From assembly GCA_964429385.1 (NCBI GenBank), contig CAYSBR010000046.1:1-26465 (forward strand): DNA of 26,465 nucleotides. Reading direction: 5' to 3'. Every line of letters begins with the position of its first letter. Positions within the stretch are counted from its first letter, which is position 1. The translations under genes and the position numbers were made by a program. Below, piece by piece: positions 1-8,503 of this stretch. The DNA is from UBA2377 sp964429385 (lineage in GTDB: Bacteria; Verrucomicrobiota; Verrucomicrobiia; Opitutales; Opitutaceae). Under the pieces are notes generated by a model. That model did no database searches, was not told the origin of the DNA, and saw nothing but the letters and a program-made list of their open reading frames with translations.

Positions 1-875
1 TGCGCACCCCCATGATGTTCGCCCTTGGCTTCGTCTGGCTGTTCATGATGGGCGGTTTCTCCGGTGTCATGCACGCCGCCGCCCCCGCCGATGCCCAGCA
101 GCAGGACAGCTATTTCGTCATCGCCCACTTCCACTACGTGCTCATCGGCGGCGCCCTCTTCGCCCTGCTCGCCGGCATCCACTACTGGTTCCCTCTGATG
201 TTCGGCCGCAAGGTCAGCGAATTCTGGGGCAAGCTCTCCTTCTGGGTCATCTTTTCCGGCTTCAACATCACGTTCTTCCCGATGCACTTCCTCGGCCTGA
301 ACGGCATGCCCCGCCGCACCTTCACCTACGATGCCAACCTCGGCTGGAACGCCCCCAACTACATCGCCACCGTCGGCGCGCTGATTCTCGGCGTCGGCAT
401 CGCCATCTACTTCACCGTGATGGTCTGGACCTACTTGAAGGGCGAAAAGGTCAAGCGCGACTACTGGGATGCCCGCACCCTGGAGTGGTCCCTGCCCAAT
501 CCCCCGCCCGAGTATAATTTCGCCGTCACCCCCACCGTGCATGCCCGCGATGCTTGGTGGTATGAGAAGCATCACAAGGAAGAGATCGCCAAGGAAAAGA
601 CCGCCCACGCCAAGGAAGACGCCGCCCATGGCGGCATCCACATGCCCTTCCAATCCATTTATCCCTTCGTCACCAGCCTGGGCCTGCTGATCGGTGCGTA
701 TAATTTCATCCAATTGCACTACCCCGTGGTGTTCTTTGGCACGCAAGTATTCTCTTCCCACCTGATTCCGGCCATCTTCGGCGGCGCCGTCTTGCTGATC
801 GGCATCTACCTCTGGGCCATGGAAGGCAACGAAGGTTACCACATTCATCCGGACAAGAAGGACCTCGAATCATGA
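1..875 (+). CDS. ctaD: Cytochrome c oxidase subunit I, C-terminal part (5' end outside window)
   Basis: This is the catalytic haem-copper subunit of an aa3/caa3-type terminal oxidase, which reduces O2 and pumps protons in the cytoplasmic membrane. The frame is open from base 3 (RTPMMFALGFVWLF...), so the gene starts upstream. The AHFHYVL motif, 39 and 41 residues after the first visible Met, holds two His that in the family ligate haem a3 and haem a. Several membrane helices follow, and then a charged His/Lys-rich loop and two extra hydrophobic segments near the C-terminus (about residues 215-270). This extended subunit I form is typical of caa3-type enzymes. Its stop overlaps the start of the next gene (ATGA), which indicates translational coupling. 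Family assignment is very secure; the exact oxidase subtype is inferred. Confidence 0.96.
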   Translation, partial: RTPMMFALGFVWLFMMGGFSGVMHAAAPADAQQQDSYFVIAHFHYVLIGGALFALLAGIHYWFPLMFGRKVSEFWGKLSFWVIFSGFNITFFPMHFLGLNGMPRRTFTYDANLGWNAPNYIATVGALILGVGIAIYFTVMVWTYLKGEKVKRDYWDARTLEWSLPNPPPEYNFAVTPTVHARDAWWYEKHHKEEIAKEKTAHAKEDAAHGGIHMPFQSIYPFVTSLGLLIGAYNFIQLHYPVVFFGTQVFSSHLIPAIFGGAVLLIGIYLWAMEGNEGYHIHPDKKDLES

Positions 876-1717
876 GCAGCCACGCGGCCAACGCCCCCAT
901 CGATCATCACCACGATCACACGACCTCGACGGGCATTCCGAACAAGAAACTCCTCATGTGGGCGTTTCTTGCCTCGGATTGCATGTTCTTCGGGATGCTG
1001 ATCGCGACCCACCTGATCTACCGTCTGCACCCGCCCCCGGGGACGCCTGCGGCGCAGGATATCTTCTCCATCGAGCTCACCTCGTTCTCGACCTTCATCC
1101 TGCTCATGTCGTCGCTCATGATGGCGCTGGCGGTGAACGCCATCCAGAAGGGCAACCTCAAGAGCATGCGCTGGTCGCTGCTCACGACGATCTTCTTCGG
1201 CTCCATCTTCCTCGGCTGTCAGGTGTATGAGTTCGCCCACTTCGTGAAGGACCGCGACTTCACCCTCACGAACAGCATCTTCGGCTCGACCTTCTACACC
1301 CTCACCGGCACGCACGGTATCCACGTCGCCATCGGCGTCCTCTGGCTTATCATGATGTATGTGCGCTCCTTCCAGCCGCTCGACACCGCCAAAGACCGCA
1401 CCTGGTTCTTTCGCAACGTCCTGCACGTGATCGCCCTCGTCGGCGTGGTCCTGTTCGCCCTCTTCTCCGTCCTCGGCCTCGTGCACGCCCTTCAGACCGG
1501 CGCCGGCCTCGGCGGCTGGGTCGGCCACAGCTTCGGCCACCTGATCGGCCTGGCCGTGACCGCCGCCGCCAGCTTCCACTTTGCCCGGCCGCGCGGCCCC
1601 GTCGGCTTCAACGAAGCCAACGCCATCGACGTCGAAAGCATGGGCCTTTACTGGCACTTCGTTGATATCGTCTGGATCGTCATCTTCACCGCCGTTTACC
1701 TGCTCGAATACATCTGA
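872..1717 (+). CDS. ctaE: Cytochrome c oxidase subunit III with an extra two-helix insertion
   Basis: This is a haem-copper oxidase subunit III of 281 residues. Conserved features are the helix around residues 29-50, a STFYTLTGTHGIHVAIGVLWL helix (about 139-165) and the terminal LYWHFVDIVWIVIF helix (259-280). The N-terminus is His-rich (DHHHDH). Five-helix bacterial forms are near 200 residues, with only about 20 residues between the last two of these helices. Here about 90 residues lie between them, with two further hydrophobic segments (about 182-207 and 216-237). The start ATG overlaps the subunit I stop by four bases. The family call is secure. I cannot tell from one sequence whether the insertion is lineage-specific or general. 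Confidence 0.94.
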   Translation: MSSHAANAPIDHHHDHTTSTGIPNKKLLMWAFLASDCMFFGMLIATHLIYRLHPPPGTPAAQDIFSIELTSFSTFILLMSSLMMALAVNAIQKGNLKSMRWSLLTTIFFGSIFLGCQVYEFAHFVKDRDFTLTNSIFGSTFYTLTGTHGIHVAIGVLWLIMMYVRSFQPLDTAKDRTWFFRNVLHVIALVGVVLFALFSVLGLVHALQTGAGLGGWVGHSFGHLIGLAVTAAASFHFARPRGPVGFNEANAIDVESMGLYWHFVDIVWIVIFTAVYLLEYI

Positions 1718-1724
1718 TCCCACC

Positions 1725-2063
1725 ATGAGCGCCATTGCTTCCCACGCCCACGACCACGGGCATGATGACAACAAATACCAGCTCTATGTGCAGATCGCGC
1801 TGCTCCTCGCGGTCATCACTGGTATCGAGATCGTGGTGATCTTCTTCCCCTTCGCGAAGTGGATCATCATCACCAGCCTCGCGGTGCTGTCCGTCGTGAA
1901 GTTCCTGTATGTGATCTTCTACTTCATGCACCTCCGGTGGGACAAACCCTTCTGCACCATCCTGTTTTTCATCGGGTTGATCCTGGGCGGCGGCACCCTC
2001 TGGGCGTTGCTGCTCCTCTTCGGCGCGCAGGACAGCGTCCCGCTGTCCTCGATCATCGAGTAA
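1725..2063 (+). CDS. ctaF: Cytochrome c oxidase subunit IV (small membrane subunit)
   Basis: This is a 112-residue membrane protein with a His-rich N-terminus (HAHDHGHDD) and three hydrophobic helices. Length and layout fit the prokaryotic cytochrome c oxidase subunit IV family. The central FLYVIFYFMHLRWDKPF segment, with MHL after a helix, is typical of that family. It starts seven bases after the subunit III stop, so it belongs to the same transcript. A longer in-frame opening upstream only overlaps subunit III and is not expected for this family. The protein is probably structural or stabilising in the oxidase. A perfect hairpin terminator lies 30 bases after its stop, so it is the last core oxidase subunit of this transcript. 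Confidence 0.9.
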   Translation: MSAIASHAHDHGHDDNKYQLYVQIALLLAVITGIEIVVIFFPFAKWIIITSLAVLSVVKFLYVIFYFMHLRWDKPFCTILFFIGLILGGGTLWALLLLFGAQDSVPLSSIIE

Positions 2064-2092
2064 CCCGGGCAAAAAATTCCCGATAAGTTTGC

Positions 2093-2115
2093 GGCGGCCT
2101 TCGGGCCGCCTTTTT
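2093..2115 (+). terminator. Rho-independent terminator after the oxidase genes
   Basis: A perfect 7-bp GC stem, GGCGGCC/GGCCGCC (2093-2099 with 2104-2110), is closed by a TTCG tetraloop and followed directly by five T. It ends only ten bases before the ATG chosen for ctaG, so any readthrough transcript would place the ctaG ribosome-binding region next to or inside the hairpin. Confidence 0.9.
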
Positions 2116-2125
2116 CTTGGCCACG

Positions 2126-2926
2126 ATGATCGACTGGCGCCATTGGCACAACGAACCCTACCTTGTCGGCGGACTGGTTCTTCTCGGCTGGCTCTATGCC
2201 CTGCTGACCGGCCCGCTCCGCGACCGGATCGCTCCCGCCGGCACCCCCTTTCCCCGGCGTCAGGCCGTCTGTTTCTACGCCGCGCTGGTCATCTTCTATC
2301 TGGCGGTGGGCTCTCCGCTCGACCAGATCGGCGAACGCTTTCTCTTCAGCGCCCACATGGCGCAGCACCAGTTGCTCACCTACCCGGCCGCCATCCTGTT
2401 CCTGCTCGGGCTCACCCCCTGGATGGTGGACGGTGTGCTGGACCGCCCCGGCATCCGCCCGTTGGCCCGCTGCTTCACCCATCCTCTGATCTGCGGTCTG
2501 ATCTACACGATCATCATCAGCGTCTGGCATGCGCCCGCACTCTATGATTGGGCCCTCCGCGACAAATTCGTCCACGTGCTGGAGCATGTGATGTTCTTCG
2601 CCGCCGCCCTCTTCTATTGGTGGCCCCATCTCAGTCCGTCAAAGGTCGCCCCGCGCATCAGCTACGCCGCCCAGATGCTCTACCAGCTGGGCATCGTCAT
2701 CGGCATGACCCCGCTCTTCGCTTACATCACCTTTTCCACGGACATCCTTTACCCCACCTACGAATTCGCCCCGCGCATCATCAGTAATTTCAGCCCGGCG
2801 CAGGATCAGTTGCTGGCCGGCACCATGATGAAACTCGGCGGCCTGTTCGTCGCCACCGCCGCCATCGCCGTCAGTTTCTTCCGCTGGTATTACACCAGCG
2901 AGTATGCGCGATCCCGTAAAACCTAG
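2126..2926 (+). CDS. ctaG: Cytochrome c oxidase assembly protein, caa3-type CtaG
   Basis: This is a 266-residue polytopic membrane protein of the caa3-type CtaG family, thought to be needed for copper delivery to or assembly of caa3 oxidases. It has about seven hydrophobic helices. His-containing signatures are visible in LFSAHMAQHQLLTY, IISVWHAPALYDWAL and HVLEHVMFFAAALFYWW. I chose ATG 2126 (MIDWRHWHNEP); TTG 2117 is also in frame but lies against the T tract of the preceding terminator. No Shine-Dalgarno sequence is visible. The gene's position after the oxidase subunits supports the role. Its TAG stop shares the bases CTAG with the stop of the convergent FAD gene. Confidence 0.9.
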   Translation: MIDWRHWHNEPYLVGGLVLLGWLYALLTGPLRDRIAPAGTPFPRRQAVCFYAALVIFYLAVGSPLDQIGERFLFSAHMAQHQLLTYPAAILFLLGLTPWMVDGVLDRPGIRPLARCFTHPLICGLIYTIIISVWHAPALYDWALRDKFVHVLEHVMFFAAALFYWWPHLSPSKVAPRISYAAQMLYQLGIVIGMTPLFAYITFSTDILYPTYEFAPRIISNFSPAQDQLLAGTMMKLGGLFVATAAIAVSFFRWYYTSEYARSRKT

Positions 2927-4359
2927 GGCCGTAAAAGCCGGGCGGCCAGCCGCTGCGCCTGCGTCCGGATCTCCGGCACCGCCGTGCACTCCCACAACAC
3001 GCCCTTGAGCGGCGCGCCGAGGGTGAACAGCCAGCCCACCGGCCCGGCGCGGTAGCCCAGCACACTGCCGTCGGCCAGCGCATTGATGCCGAGCGCCAGC
3101 GGATCGTGATCAATCAGCCCGCGGGTGAGCAGGTTGACCAGCAGGGGGTGCTGATACTTGGAGTAATCGCTCCGCGGCCCGGTGCAGTTGATCACCTTGG
3201 CCACGTTGAGGACATGTCGCCGCTGAGTGCCACGTTCGCGAAAACGCGCCTCCACCCCCTCGGGCTTTTCCTGCAAGGTCTCCAGCCGCCCGGCATAAAA
3301 CCGCAGCCGGCCCGCCGCGCGCAGGATTTCGACTTTCTTCGCCACCGCCGGGGCCAGCCGGTGACGGTGCGCCTCCCAGAAAGGGCGGGCATGCCGCATG
3401 AAGCGCGCCCGCTCCTCCCAGGAAAACCCCGCCCACACCTCGGGCGTCTGCGCCCGGATGGCATCCAGCACCGGCCGCCAGTCCACCCCTGATCGGCCCG
3501 CCCTGCGCACTTCCGCGCGCAGGCGCCGCCACAGTCCGAGAATCGTGGTTGGCAGCGGTTCGCTCGCGAGAAACGCCGGGTAGGCCGGATGCGCCTCGTG
3601 CACCTGCGGGCGCAATCCCCGGCGCGAAAGCGCGTGAACCACCCCGCGATGGCCCGACGCCTGCAAATCCAGCACCACATCCACCGCGGTCAGCCCCGCC
3701 CCGACGATGAGCACATCGGCCTCCGGCGGAATCCCCGCCAGCGTGCCCGGCCGCCAGGGCACGTGCACATAACGCCACGAAGTGTAAACCGGCAGGGCGC
3801 GAGGGATGGGATACTCGCCCGGCAGATTGCCCAGGGCCAGCACCACGCGATCCGCCGCGAACGAACGTCCGTCACCGCAACGCAGCCGCACCTCGCCGGT
3901 TTCCGTTTCCAGATCAATCACCTCGCCCTTGATCGTTTCGAGCACCACTCCCGGAGCCGCCTGCGCGCGCGCCTCCTCCAGCATGGCCTGCACATAATCC
4001 CCGTAGAGCCAGCGGGGCAGATATTCTCCGGCCGAGACGCTGCCCGGATAGCCCGGCGTTCCCACCCGCGCCTCCACCCAGCGATGAAAATGCCCGATGT
4101 CCTCGGGCAACGCCCCCATGCGGCCGGCCGGCACATTCAGCAGATGCTCGCGGTTCTCCGTCCCGTAGGCCACCCCGCGTCCCACATCCGTCATGCGCTC
4201 AAAAAGCAGCACCCGCAGAGGCGTACCCGCCTGACGCAACAGCTGCAGCGCAACCAAAGTGCCGCTGACGCCGGCGCCGATCAACGCGATCGTTTTCCCT
4301 CCGGCCTGGGCATGCCTGGGCGGGGCTGAGGATGATTTTTGAGCTAAGGTGATGGGCAC
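2923..4359 (-). CDS. FAD/NAD(P)-binding oxidoreductase, unknown substrate
   Basis: This is a 478-residue flavoprotein-like enzyme. A first Rossmann motif, TIALIGAGVSGTLVA, sits near residue 25. A FAD-family signature NVPAGRMGALPEDIGHF lies about 50 residues later, and a second dinucleotide motif, VLIVGAGLTAVD, is near residue 220. This fits the NAD_binding_9-like group of FAD/NAD(P)-binding proteins, whose substrates are mostly unknown. I chose GTG 4359 because GGAG lies eight bases upstream and the Rossmann fold begins soon after. The frame is open for 60 more codons upstream, almost to the cysK stop, but that part looks like untranslated spacer. As last gene of the sulfur operon it may act on a sulfur compound; this is only contextual inference. 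Confidence 0.8.
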   Translation of the reverse strand: MPITLAQKSSSAPPRHAQAGGKTIALIGAGVSGTLVALQLLRQAGTPLRVLLFERMTDVGRGVAYGTENREHLLNVPAGRMGALPEDIGHFHRWVEARVGTPGYPGSVSAGEYLPRWLYGDYVQAMLEEARAQAAPGVVLETIKGEVIDLETETGEVRLRCGDGRSFAADRVVLALGNLPGEYPIPRALPVYTSWRYVHVPWRPGTLAGIPPEADVLIVGAGLTAVDVVLDLQASGHRGVVHALSRRGLRPQVHEAHPAYPAFLASEPLPTTILGLWRRLRAEVRRAGRSGVDWRPVLDAIRAQTPEVWAGFSWEERARFMRHARPFWEAHRHRLAPAVAKKVEILRAAGRLRFYAGRLETLQEKPEGVEARFRERGTQRRHVLNVAKVINCTGPRSDYSKYQHPLLVNLLTRGLIDHDPLALGINALADGSVLGYRAGPVGWLFTLGAPLKGVLWECTAVPEIRTQAQRLAARLLRP

Positions 4360-4445
4360 GTTGGATTCTCCACGCTTGGGTGCAGAATCCTTCAAGCCAG
4401 CCAGAAAATCACCGGTGATGCCTGGTTCCGGATACCGCACCCTGA

Positions 4446-4477
4446 CTGCCCGGCCGGAAGCAAAACCAGCCGGGCAG
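4446..4477. other. Strong hairpin between cysK and the FAD gene
   Basis: A perfect 9-bp inverted repeat, CTGCCCGGC/GCCGGGCAG (4446-4454 with 4469-4477), lies in the 196-base spacer downstream of cysK. No T tract follows on the minus strand, so a classical terminator is unlikely. It could be an mRNA-stabilising or processing structure that separates expression of the FAD gene from cysK. ATCACCGGTGAT, a short palindrome, lies nearby at about 4409-4420. Confidence 0.55.
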
Positions 4478-4555
4478 CTTTGTGCTTGGTGTTGTGTAGG
4501 TCCTAACCAGACCGGCGCCACCGAGGTGACACCGGTCAATTGTCTTGGGATCCGC

Positions 4556-5536
4556 TCAGGCTCCCTTGCCGACCAGATCCTCCACCGAGTCGCTCTCGGG
4601 ATTGATATCCGCGAAGAGCCAGGTCGAGAGGTAGCGTTCGCTGCTGGACGGGATGATCACCACGATCTGCTTCCCCTTGTTTTCGGGGCGCTGCGCGAGC
4701 TGGAGGGCCGCCCAGATCGCGGCGCCGGAGGAGATGCCGACGGGAATGCCGTCGAGCTGGTTCACCTGCTTGGAGACCGGACCGGAATCGGTCTCCTTCA
4801 CGCGAATGATCTCGTCGTAAACCTTCGTGTTGAGCACGGCGGGCACAAAGCCCGCGCCGATGCCCTGCAGCTTGTGCGGGCCGGGCTGGCCGCCGGAAAG
4901 TACCGGCGAGGCATCAGGCTCGACCGCCACGATGCGCACCCCCGGTTTCTTCTTTTTCAGCACCTCGCCCACTCCGGTGATGGTGCCGCCCGTGCCGATG
5001 CCGGAGACGACAATGTCCACCTTGCCGTCGGTATCCCGCCAGATTTCATCGGCGGTGGTCTGGCGATGGATCTCCGGATTCGCCGGGTTGGCGAACTGCT
5101 GGAGGATGACGCTGTTGGGGATCTGCCGCTGCAACTCCTCGGCCCGGGCGATGGCGCCCTTCATGCCCTTGGCTCCTTCGGTGAGCACGAGACGCGCGCC
5201 GAGAATCTTGAGCAGCTTGCGGCGCTCCGTGCTCATGGTCTCCGGCATGGTGAGGATCAGCTTCAGCCCCTTCGCCGCGGCGACAAAGGCGAGCGCGATG
5301 CCGGTGTTGCCGCTGGTGGGCTCGATAAGAACCGTGCCCGGGTTGATGATGCCGGCGCGCAGCGCCTGGTCGATCATCGCAAACCCGATGCGATCCTTCA
5401 CGCTCGACAGCGGATTGAAGAACTCGAGCTTGAGCAGGATCTCCGCCTGCGCGCCGTGGGTGACGGCGGTGCGATTGAGCCGCACGAGAGGGGTGTTGCC
5501 GATGGTTTCGGTGATATCGTTGTGGATTTTGGCCAT
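4556..5536 (-). CDS. cysK: Cysteine synthase A (O-acetylserine sulfhydrylase)
   Basis: This PLP enzyme makes L-cysteine from O-acetylserine and sulfide in the cytoplasm. The 326-residue length is normal for CysK. Visible motifs are SSVKDR with the PLP-binding Lys47, the substrate loop TSGNTG (74-79), the PLP-phosphate loop GTGGT (181-185) and QGIGAGFVP near residue 225. ATG 5536 gives the usual N-terminus (MAKIHNDITETIGNTPLVRLN). It lies 45 bases after cysA on the same strand, so sulfate uptake and cysteine synthesis are probably co-transcribed. Sulfate activation and reduction genes are not in the window. Confidence 0.97.
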   Translation of the reverse strand: MAKIHNDITETIGNTPLVRLNRTAVTHGAQAEILLKLEFFNPLSSVKDRIGFAMIDQALRAGIINPGTVLIEPTSGNTGIALAFVAAAKGLKLILTMPETMSTERRKLLKILGARLVLTEGAKGMKGAIARAEELQRQIPNSVILQQFANPANPEIHRQTTADEIWRDTDGKVDIVVSGIGTGGTITGVGEVLKKKKPGVRIVAVEPDASPVLSGGQPGPHKLQGIGAGFVPAVLNTKVYDEIIRVKETDSGPVSKQVNQLDGIPVGISSGAAIWAALQLAQRPENKGKQIVVIIPSSSERYLSTWLFADINPESDSVEDLVGKGA

Positions 5537-5581
5537 GGGAGGTTGGGTTTTGACTGATTGCAGGGAAAAGCGGCGACGCGC

Positions 5582-6676
5582 TCAGATGGTGTATTGATCC
5601 GGACTTTCCGCTCCCGTGGGTGCGGCGACATCCGTCTCGTAGAATTCGCCCTTGGGAAAGAGCCTGACGTGGTTGAAAACGACGTGGACCTTGTCGCCGT
5701 CGGCCAGCTCCAGCTCGCGCAGCCGCGCGCGGGAAATCTCGGCCTCGATGGTCTCCCCCGTATCAATACGCTCCAGTGTCACGCGGCCGTAGTTGCCAGC
5801 GGAGAAGACATGCAGCACGCGCGCCTGCAGGGCGTGCTTGCCGGTGTAGTGACGCTGGATGTCCACATCATGCGGACGCACATACAGGACGTCGCGCTCC
5901 GAGGCCCGGAGGCGGTCGAGGCCGGATTCGAGCCGGTTCACATTGCCGAGAAATTCGATGACAAAGGGCGAGGCCGGCCGGTCATACACGGCCTGCGGCG
6001 CGCCCACCTGTTCGACCTTGGCCTGGTTCATCACCACAACCTCGTCGGCCAGCTCCAGCGCCTCCTCCTGGTCGTGGGTGACGAAGACCGTCGTCACGTG
6101 CAGTTTCTCATGCAGGCTGCGCAGCCAGCGGCGCAGGTCCTTGCGCACCTGCGCATCGAGCGCGCCAAACGGTTCGTCCAGCAGCAACACCTTGGGCTGC
6201 ACCGCCAGCGCGCGCGCCAGCGCCACCCGCTGGCGTTGGCCACCGGAAAGCTGATCGGGCAAGCGACCGCCCAGCCCGTCCAGCTGGACCATTTGCAGCA
6301 GCTCACGCACCCGGTCCGCGATCTCCTTTTTGGACGGACGCTGACCGCGGGGACGGACGGTGAGGCCGAAGGCGATGTTCTCGAACACCGTCATGTGCTT
6401 GAACAGGGCGTAATGCTGGAAAACGAAGCCCACGCCCCGCCGGCCCGCCGGCACATTGGACACGTCCTCACCATCGAAAAACACCCGCCCCGACCGCGGA
6501 TCCTCGGTCTTGTCCGGGAATTCCAGGCCGGCGATGATGCGCAGCAGCGTGGTCTTGCCCGAGCCGGACGGGCCGAGCAGCGCGGTCAGCCGGCCGGAGG
6601 CGACCTTGAGGTTGACCCCGGCCAGCGCGGTGTAGCTGCCGAAATGTTTCCAGGCGTTGTGGACTTCGATGCTCAT
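5582..6676 (-). CDS. cysA: Sulfate/thiosulfate ABC transporter ATP-binding protein
   Basis: This is the ATPase subunit of the sulfate importer, 364 residues. It has Walker A GPSGSGKT (35-42), Q-loop Gln87, signature LSGGQ (143-147), Walker B VLLLDEP (163-169) and H-loop His201. A C-terminal regulatory TOBE-like domain contains VLYVRPHDVDI, as in CysA. I chose ATG 6676 (MSIEVHNAWKHFG) because it overlaps the cysW stop as ATGA and matches the family N-terminus; a longer frame upstream only runs through cysW. The gene order cysT-cysW-cysA is the classic one. Confidence 0.96.
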   Translation of the reverse strand: MSIEVHNAWKHFGSYTALAGVNLKVASGRLTALLGPSGSGKTTLLRIIAGLEFPDKTEDPRSGRVFFDGEDVSNVPAGRRGVGFVFQHYALFKHMTVFENIAFGLTVRPRGQRPSKKEIADRVRELLQMVQLDGLGGRLPDQLSGGQRQRVALARALAVQPKVLLLDEPFGALDAQVRKDLRRWLRSLHEKLHVTTVFVTHDQEEALELADEVVVMNQAKVEQVGAPQAVYDRPASPFVIEFLGNVNRLESGLDRLRASERDVLYVRPHDVDIQRHYTGKHALQARVLHVFSAGNYGRVTLERIDTGETIEAEISRARLRELELADGDKVHVVFNHVRLFPKGEFYETDVAAPTGAESPDQYTI

Positions 6677-7578
6677 GAGGCAAATTGGCGGGTGGTGGCG
6701 CTGGCGGCGGCTTCCACCGTCTTGCGGTGTCGCCACTCGATGAGGCTCTTCAACACAATGGTGACGAGGGCCAGGATGGTCAGCAGCGAGGCGACGGCAA
6801 AGGCCGCCTGCGTCTGGTATTCGTTATAGAGAATCTCAACGTGCAGCGGAATGGTGTTGGTCTCGCCGCGGATGTGGCCGGAGACCACGGACACCGCGCC
6901 AAACTCGCCCATCGCGCGGGCATTGCAGAGGATCACACCGTAGAAGAGCGCCCATTTCACATTGGGCAGCGTGACCTTCCAGAAAGTGCGCCAGCCGCTG
7001 GCGCCAAGGGTGAGCGCGGCCAGCTCCTCATCCTTCCCCTGCGCCTGCATCAGCGGGATCAGCTCCCGCGCCACGAAGGGGAAGGTGACGAACACCGTGG
7101 CCAGCACGATGCCCGGCACGGCGAAGATGATGCGGATGTCGTTTTCAATCAGCCACGGCCCCCACCACCCCTGCGCACCGAACATCAGCACGTAGATCAA
7201 ACCCGCGATAACCGGCGACACCGCGAAGGGCAGGTCGATCAACGTGGTCAGCACGGACTTTCCCGGAAACTCGAACTTCGCGATCGCCCAGGCCGCCGCG
7301 AGGCCGAAGACCAGATTGCAGGGCACGGAAATGAGCGCGGCCAGCAGCGTGAGCTTGATGGCGGACACCGCGTCAGGATCGGCAAAGGCCGCGAAATACA
7401 CCCCCAGCCCCTTGCGCAACGCCTCGGTGAACACCGCCGCCAGCGGCACCACGAGGAACAGCAGCACGAAAGCGAAGGCGATGCCCAGCAGCGCGCATTT
7501 CAGCCAGCGCGGATCATCAAGCCCGCGGCGGCTGTGCGGACGGGCGACGTAAGTAAGGGTGGAAGCGGAACCAGCCAT
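6673..7578 (-). CDS. cysW: Sulfate/thiosulfate ABC transporter permease CysW
   Basis: This is an inner-membrane permease of the sulfate importer, 301 residues with about six helices. The cytoplasmic coupling (EAA-type) loop reads ELAALTLGASGWRTFWKVTLPNV, about residues 184-206. The N-terminal stretch of about 25 polar residues is a little long. It starts 18 bases after the cysT stop and its own stop overlaps the cysA start by four bases. CysW rather than CysT is assigned from order and from ARAMGEFGAVSVVSGHIRG near residue 225, which resembles CysW proteins. Confidence 0.94.
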   Translation of the reverse strand: MAGSASTLTYVARPHSRRGLDDPRWLKCALLGIAFAFVLLFLVVPLAAVFTEALRKGLGVYFAAFADPDAVSAIKLTLLAALISVPCNLVFGLAAAWAIAKFEFPGKSVLTTLIDLPFAVSPVIAGLIYVLMFGAQGWWGPWLIENDIRIIFAVPGIVLATVFVTFPFVARELIPLMQAQGKDEELAALTLGASGWRTFWKVTLPNVKWALFYGVILCNARAMGEFGAVSVVSGHIRGETNTIPLHVEILYNEYQTQAAFAVASLLTILALVTIVLKSLIEWRHRKTVEAAASATTRQFAS

Positions 7579-7596
7579 GAAAAGGAAAAATGAGAT

Positions 7597-8481
7597 TCAG
7601 GTGGTCGGACGACGTGTGAACCAGCGCTGGATGAGCTGGATGAAAAGCAGCAGGACAAAGGACACGACCAGCATCACCACCGCCAGGGCCGTGGCGCCGG
7701 CGTAGTCGTATTGCTCCAGTTTCGTGATGATGAGCAACGGCGTGATCTCCGTGCGCAGCGGCATATTGCCCGAGATGAACACCACCGAACCGTATTCCCC
7801 GATCGCTCGCGCAAAGGCCAGGGCGAAGCCAGTGAGCATCGCGGGCACCAGCGCCGGGAGCACTACCCGGCGCAGCGTCTGCAGGCGCGTGGCCCCGAGT
7901 GTCGCCGCCGCCTCCTCCAGCTCGGGCTCCAGTTCCTCCAGAATGGGCTGCACCGTGCGCACAACAAACGGCAGGCCGATGAACGTCAGCGCGACCCATA
8001 TCCCGATGGGCGAATAGGCCACCTTGATTCCCAGTGGCTCCAGCCACTGCCCCATCCACCCGGTACGGGCGTAGATCGAGGTGAGCGCGATGCCCGCCAC
8101 CGCCGTGGGCAACGCAAACGGCAAATCCACCAGCGCATCCATCACCCGGCGTCCGGGAAACTGATAGCGCACCAAGACCCAGGCCAGGATCACACCGCAG
8201 GGCACATTGAAGGCGGCCGCGGCAAAGGAAGCGCCAAAAGTCAGCTTGTAGGAAGCCACCACCCGCGGAGAACTCACATGCCCCCAGAACTCCGCCCAGG
8301 TCAGCCCCACCGTCTTGATGAAGGTCGCCGCCAGCGGCAGCAAAATGATCAGACTCAGGTAGAGCAGCGCAAAGCCCAGCGTCAGCCCGAAGCCCGGCAG
8401 CACCCGGCGGTTGACGGTACGCCAGCGTCCGGCCGGCGCGGCCGGGAACGGAGGTTTTGAAAAAGCGGGAGAGGAGGCCAT
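7597..8481 (-). CDS. cysT: Sulfate/thiosulfate ABC transporter permease CysT
   Basis: This is the second inner-membrane permease of the sulfate importer, also called CysU, 294 residues. It has about six helices and a coupling loop LEEAAATLGATRLQTLRRVVLPAL. The typical ARAIGEYGSVVFISGNMP segment follows. I chose ATG 8481 (MASSPAFSKPPF...), which leaves a short polar leader before the first helix. The frame is open further upstream, but that sequence overlaps the M14-like gene and is Arg-rich and unlike the family. The gene follows the M14-like gene by 22 bases and precedes cysW by 18, so it is inside the operon. Confidence 0.93.
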   Translation of the reverse strand: MASSPAFSKPPFPAAPAGRWRTVNRRVLPGFGLTLGFALLYLSLIILLPLAATFIKTVGLTWAEFWGHVSSPRVVASYKLTFGASFAAAAFNVPCGVILAWVLVRYQFPGRRVMDALVDLPFALPTAVAGIALTSIYARTGWMGQWLEPLGIKVAYSPIGIWVALTFIGLPFVVRTVQPILEELEPELEEAAATLGATRLQTLRRVVLPALVPAMLTGFALAFARAIGEYGSVVFISGNMPLRTEITPLLIITKLEQYDYAGATALAVVMLVVSFVLLLFIQLIQRWFTRRPTT

Positions 8482-8503
8482 GCGTGCAATGAATCCGGTT
8501 TCG

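Noticed and set aside
845..1774. Minus-strand open frame of 309 codons opposite oxidase subunit III
   Set aside because: Highly charged, low-complexity translation; the opposite strand encodes a conserved oxidase subunit.
4446..4477. Rho-independent terminator after cysK
   Set aside because: The stem is strong, but no T run follows on the minus strand, so I list it only as a hairpin.
4360..4555. SAM-, cobalamin- or TPP-type riboswitch between cysK and the FAD gene
   Set aside because: I looked for conserved cores of these classes on the minus strand and found none; only a plain 9-bp hairpin and a short palindrome are present.
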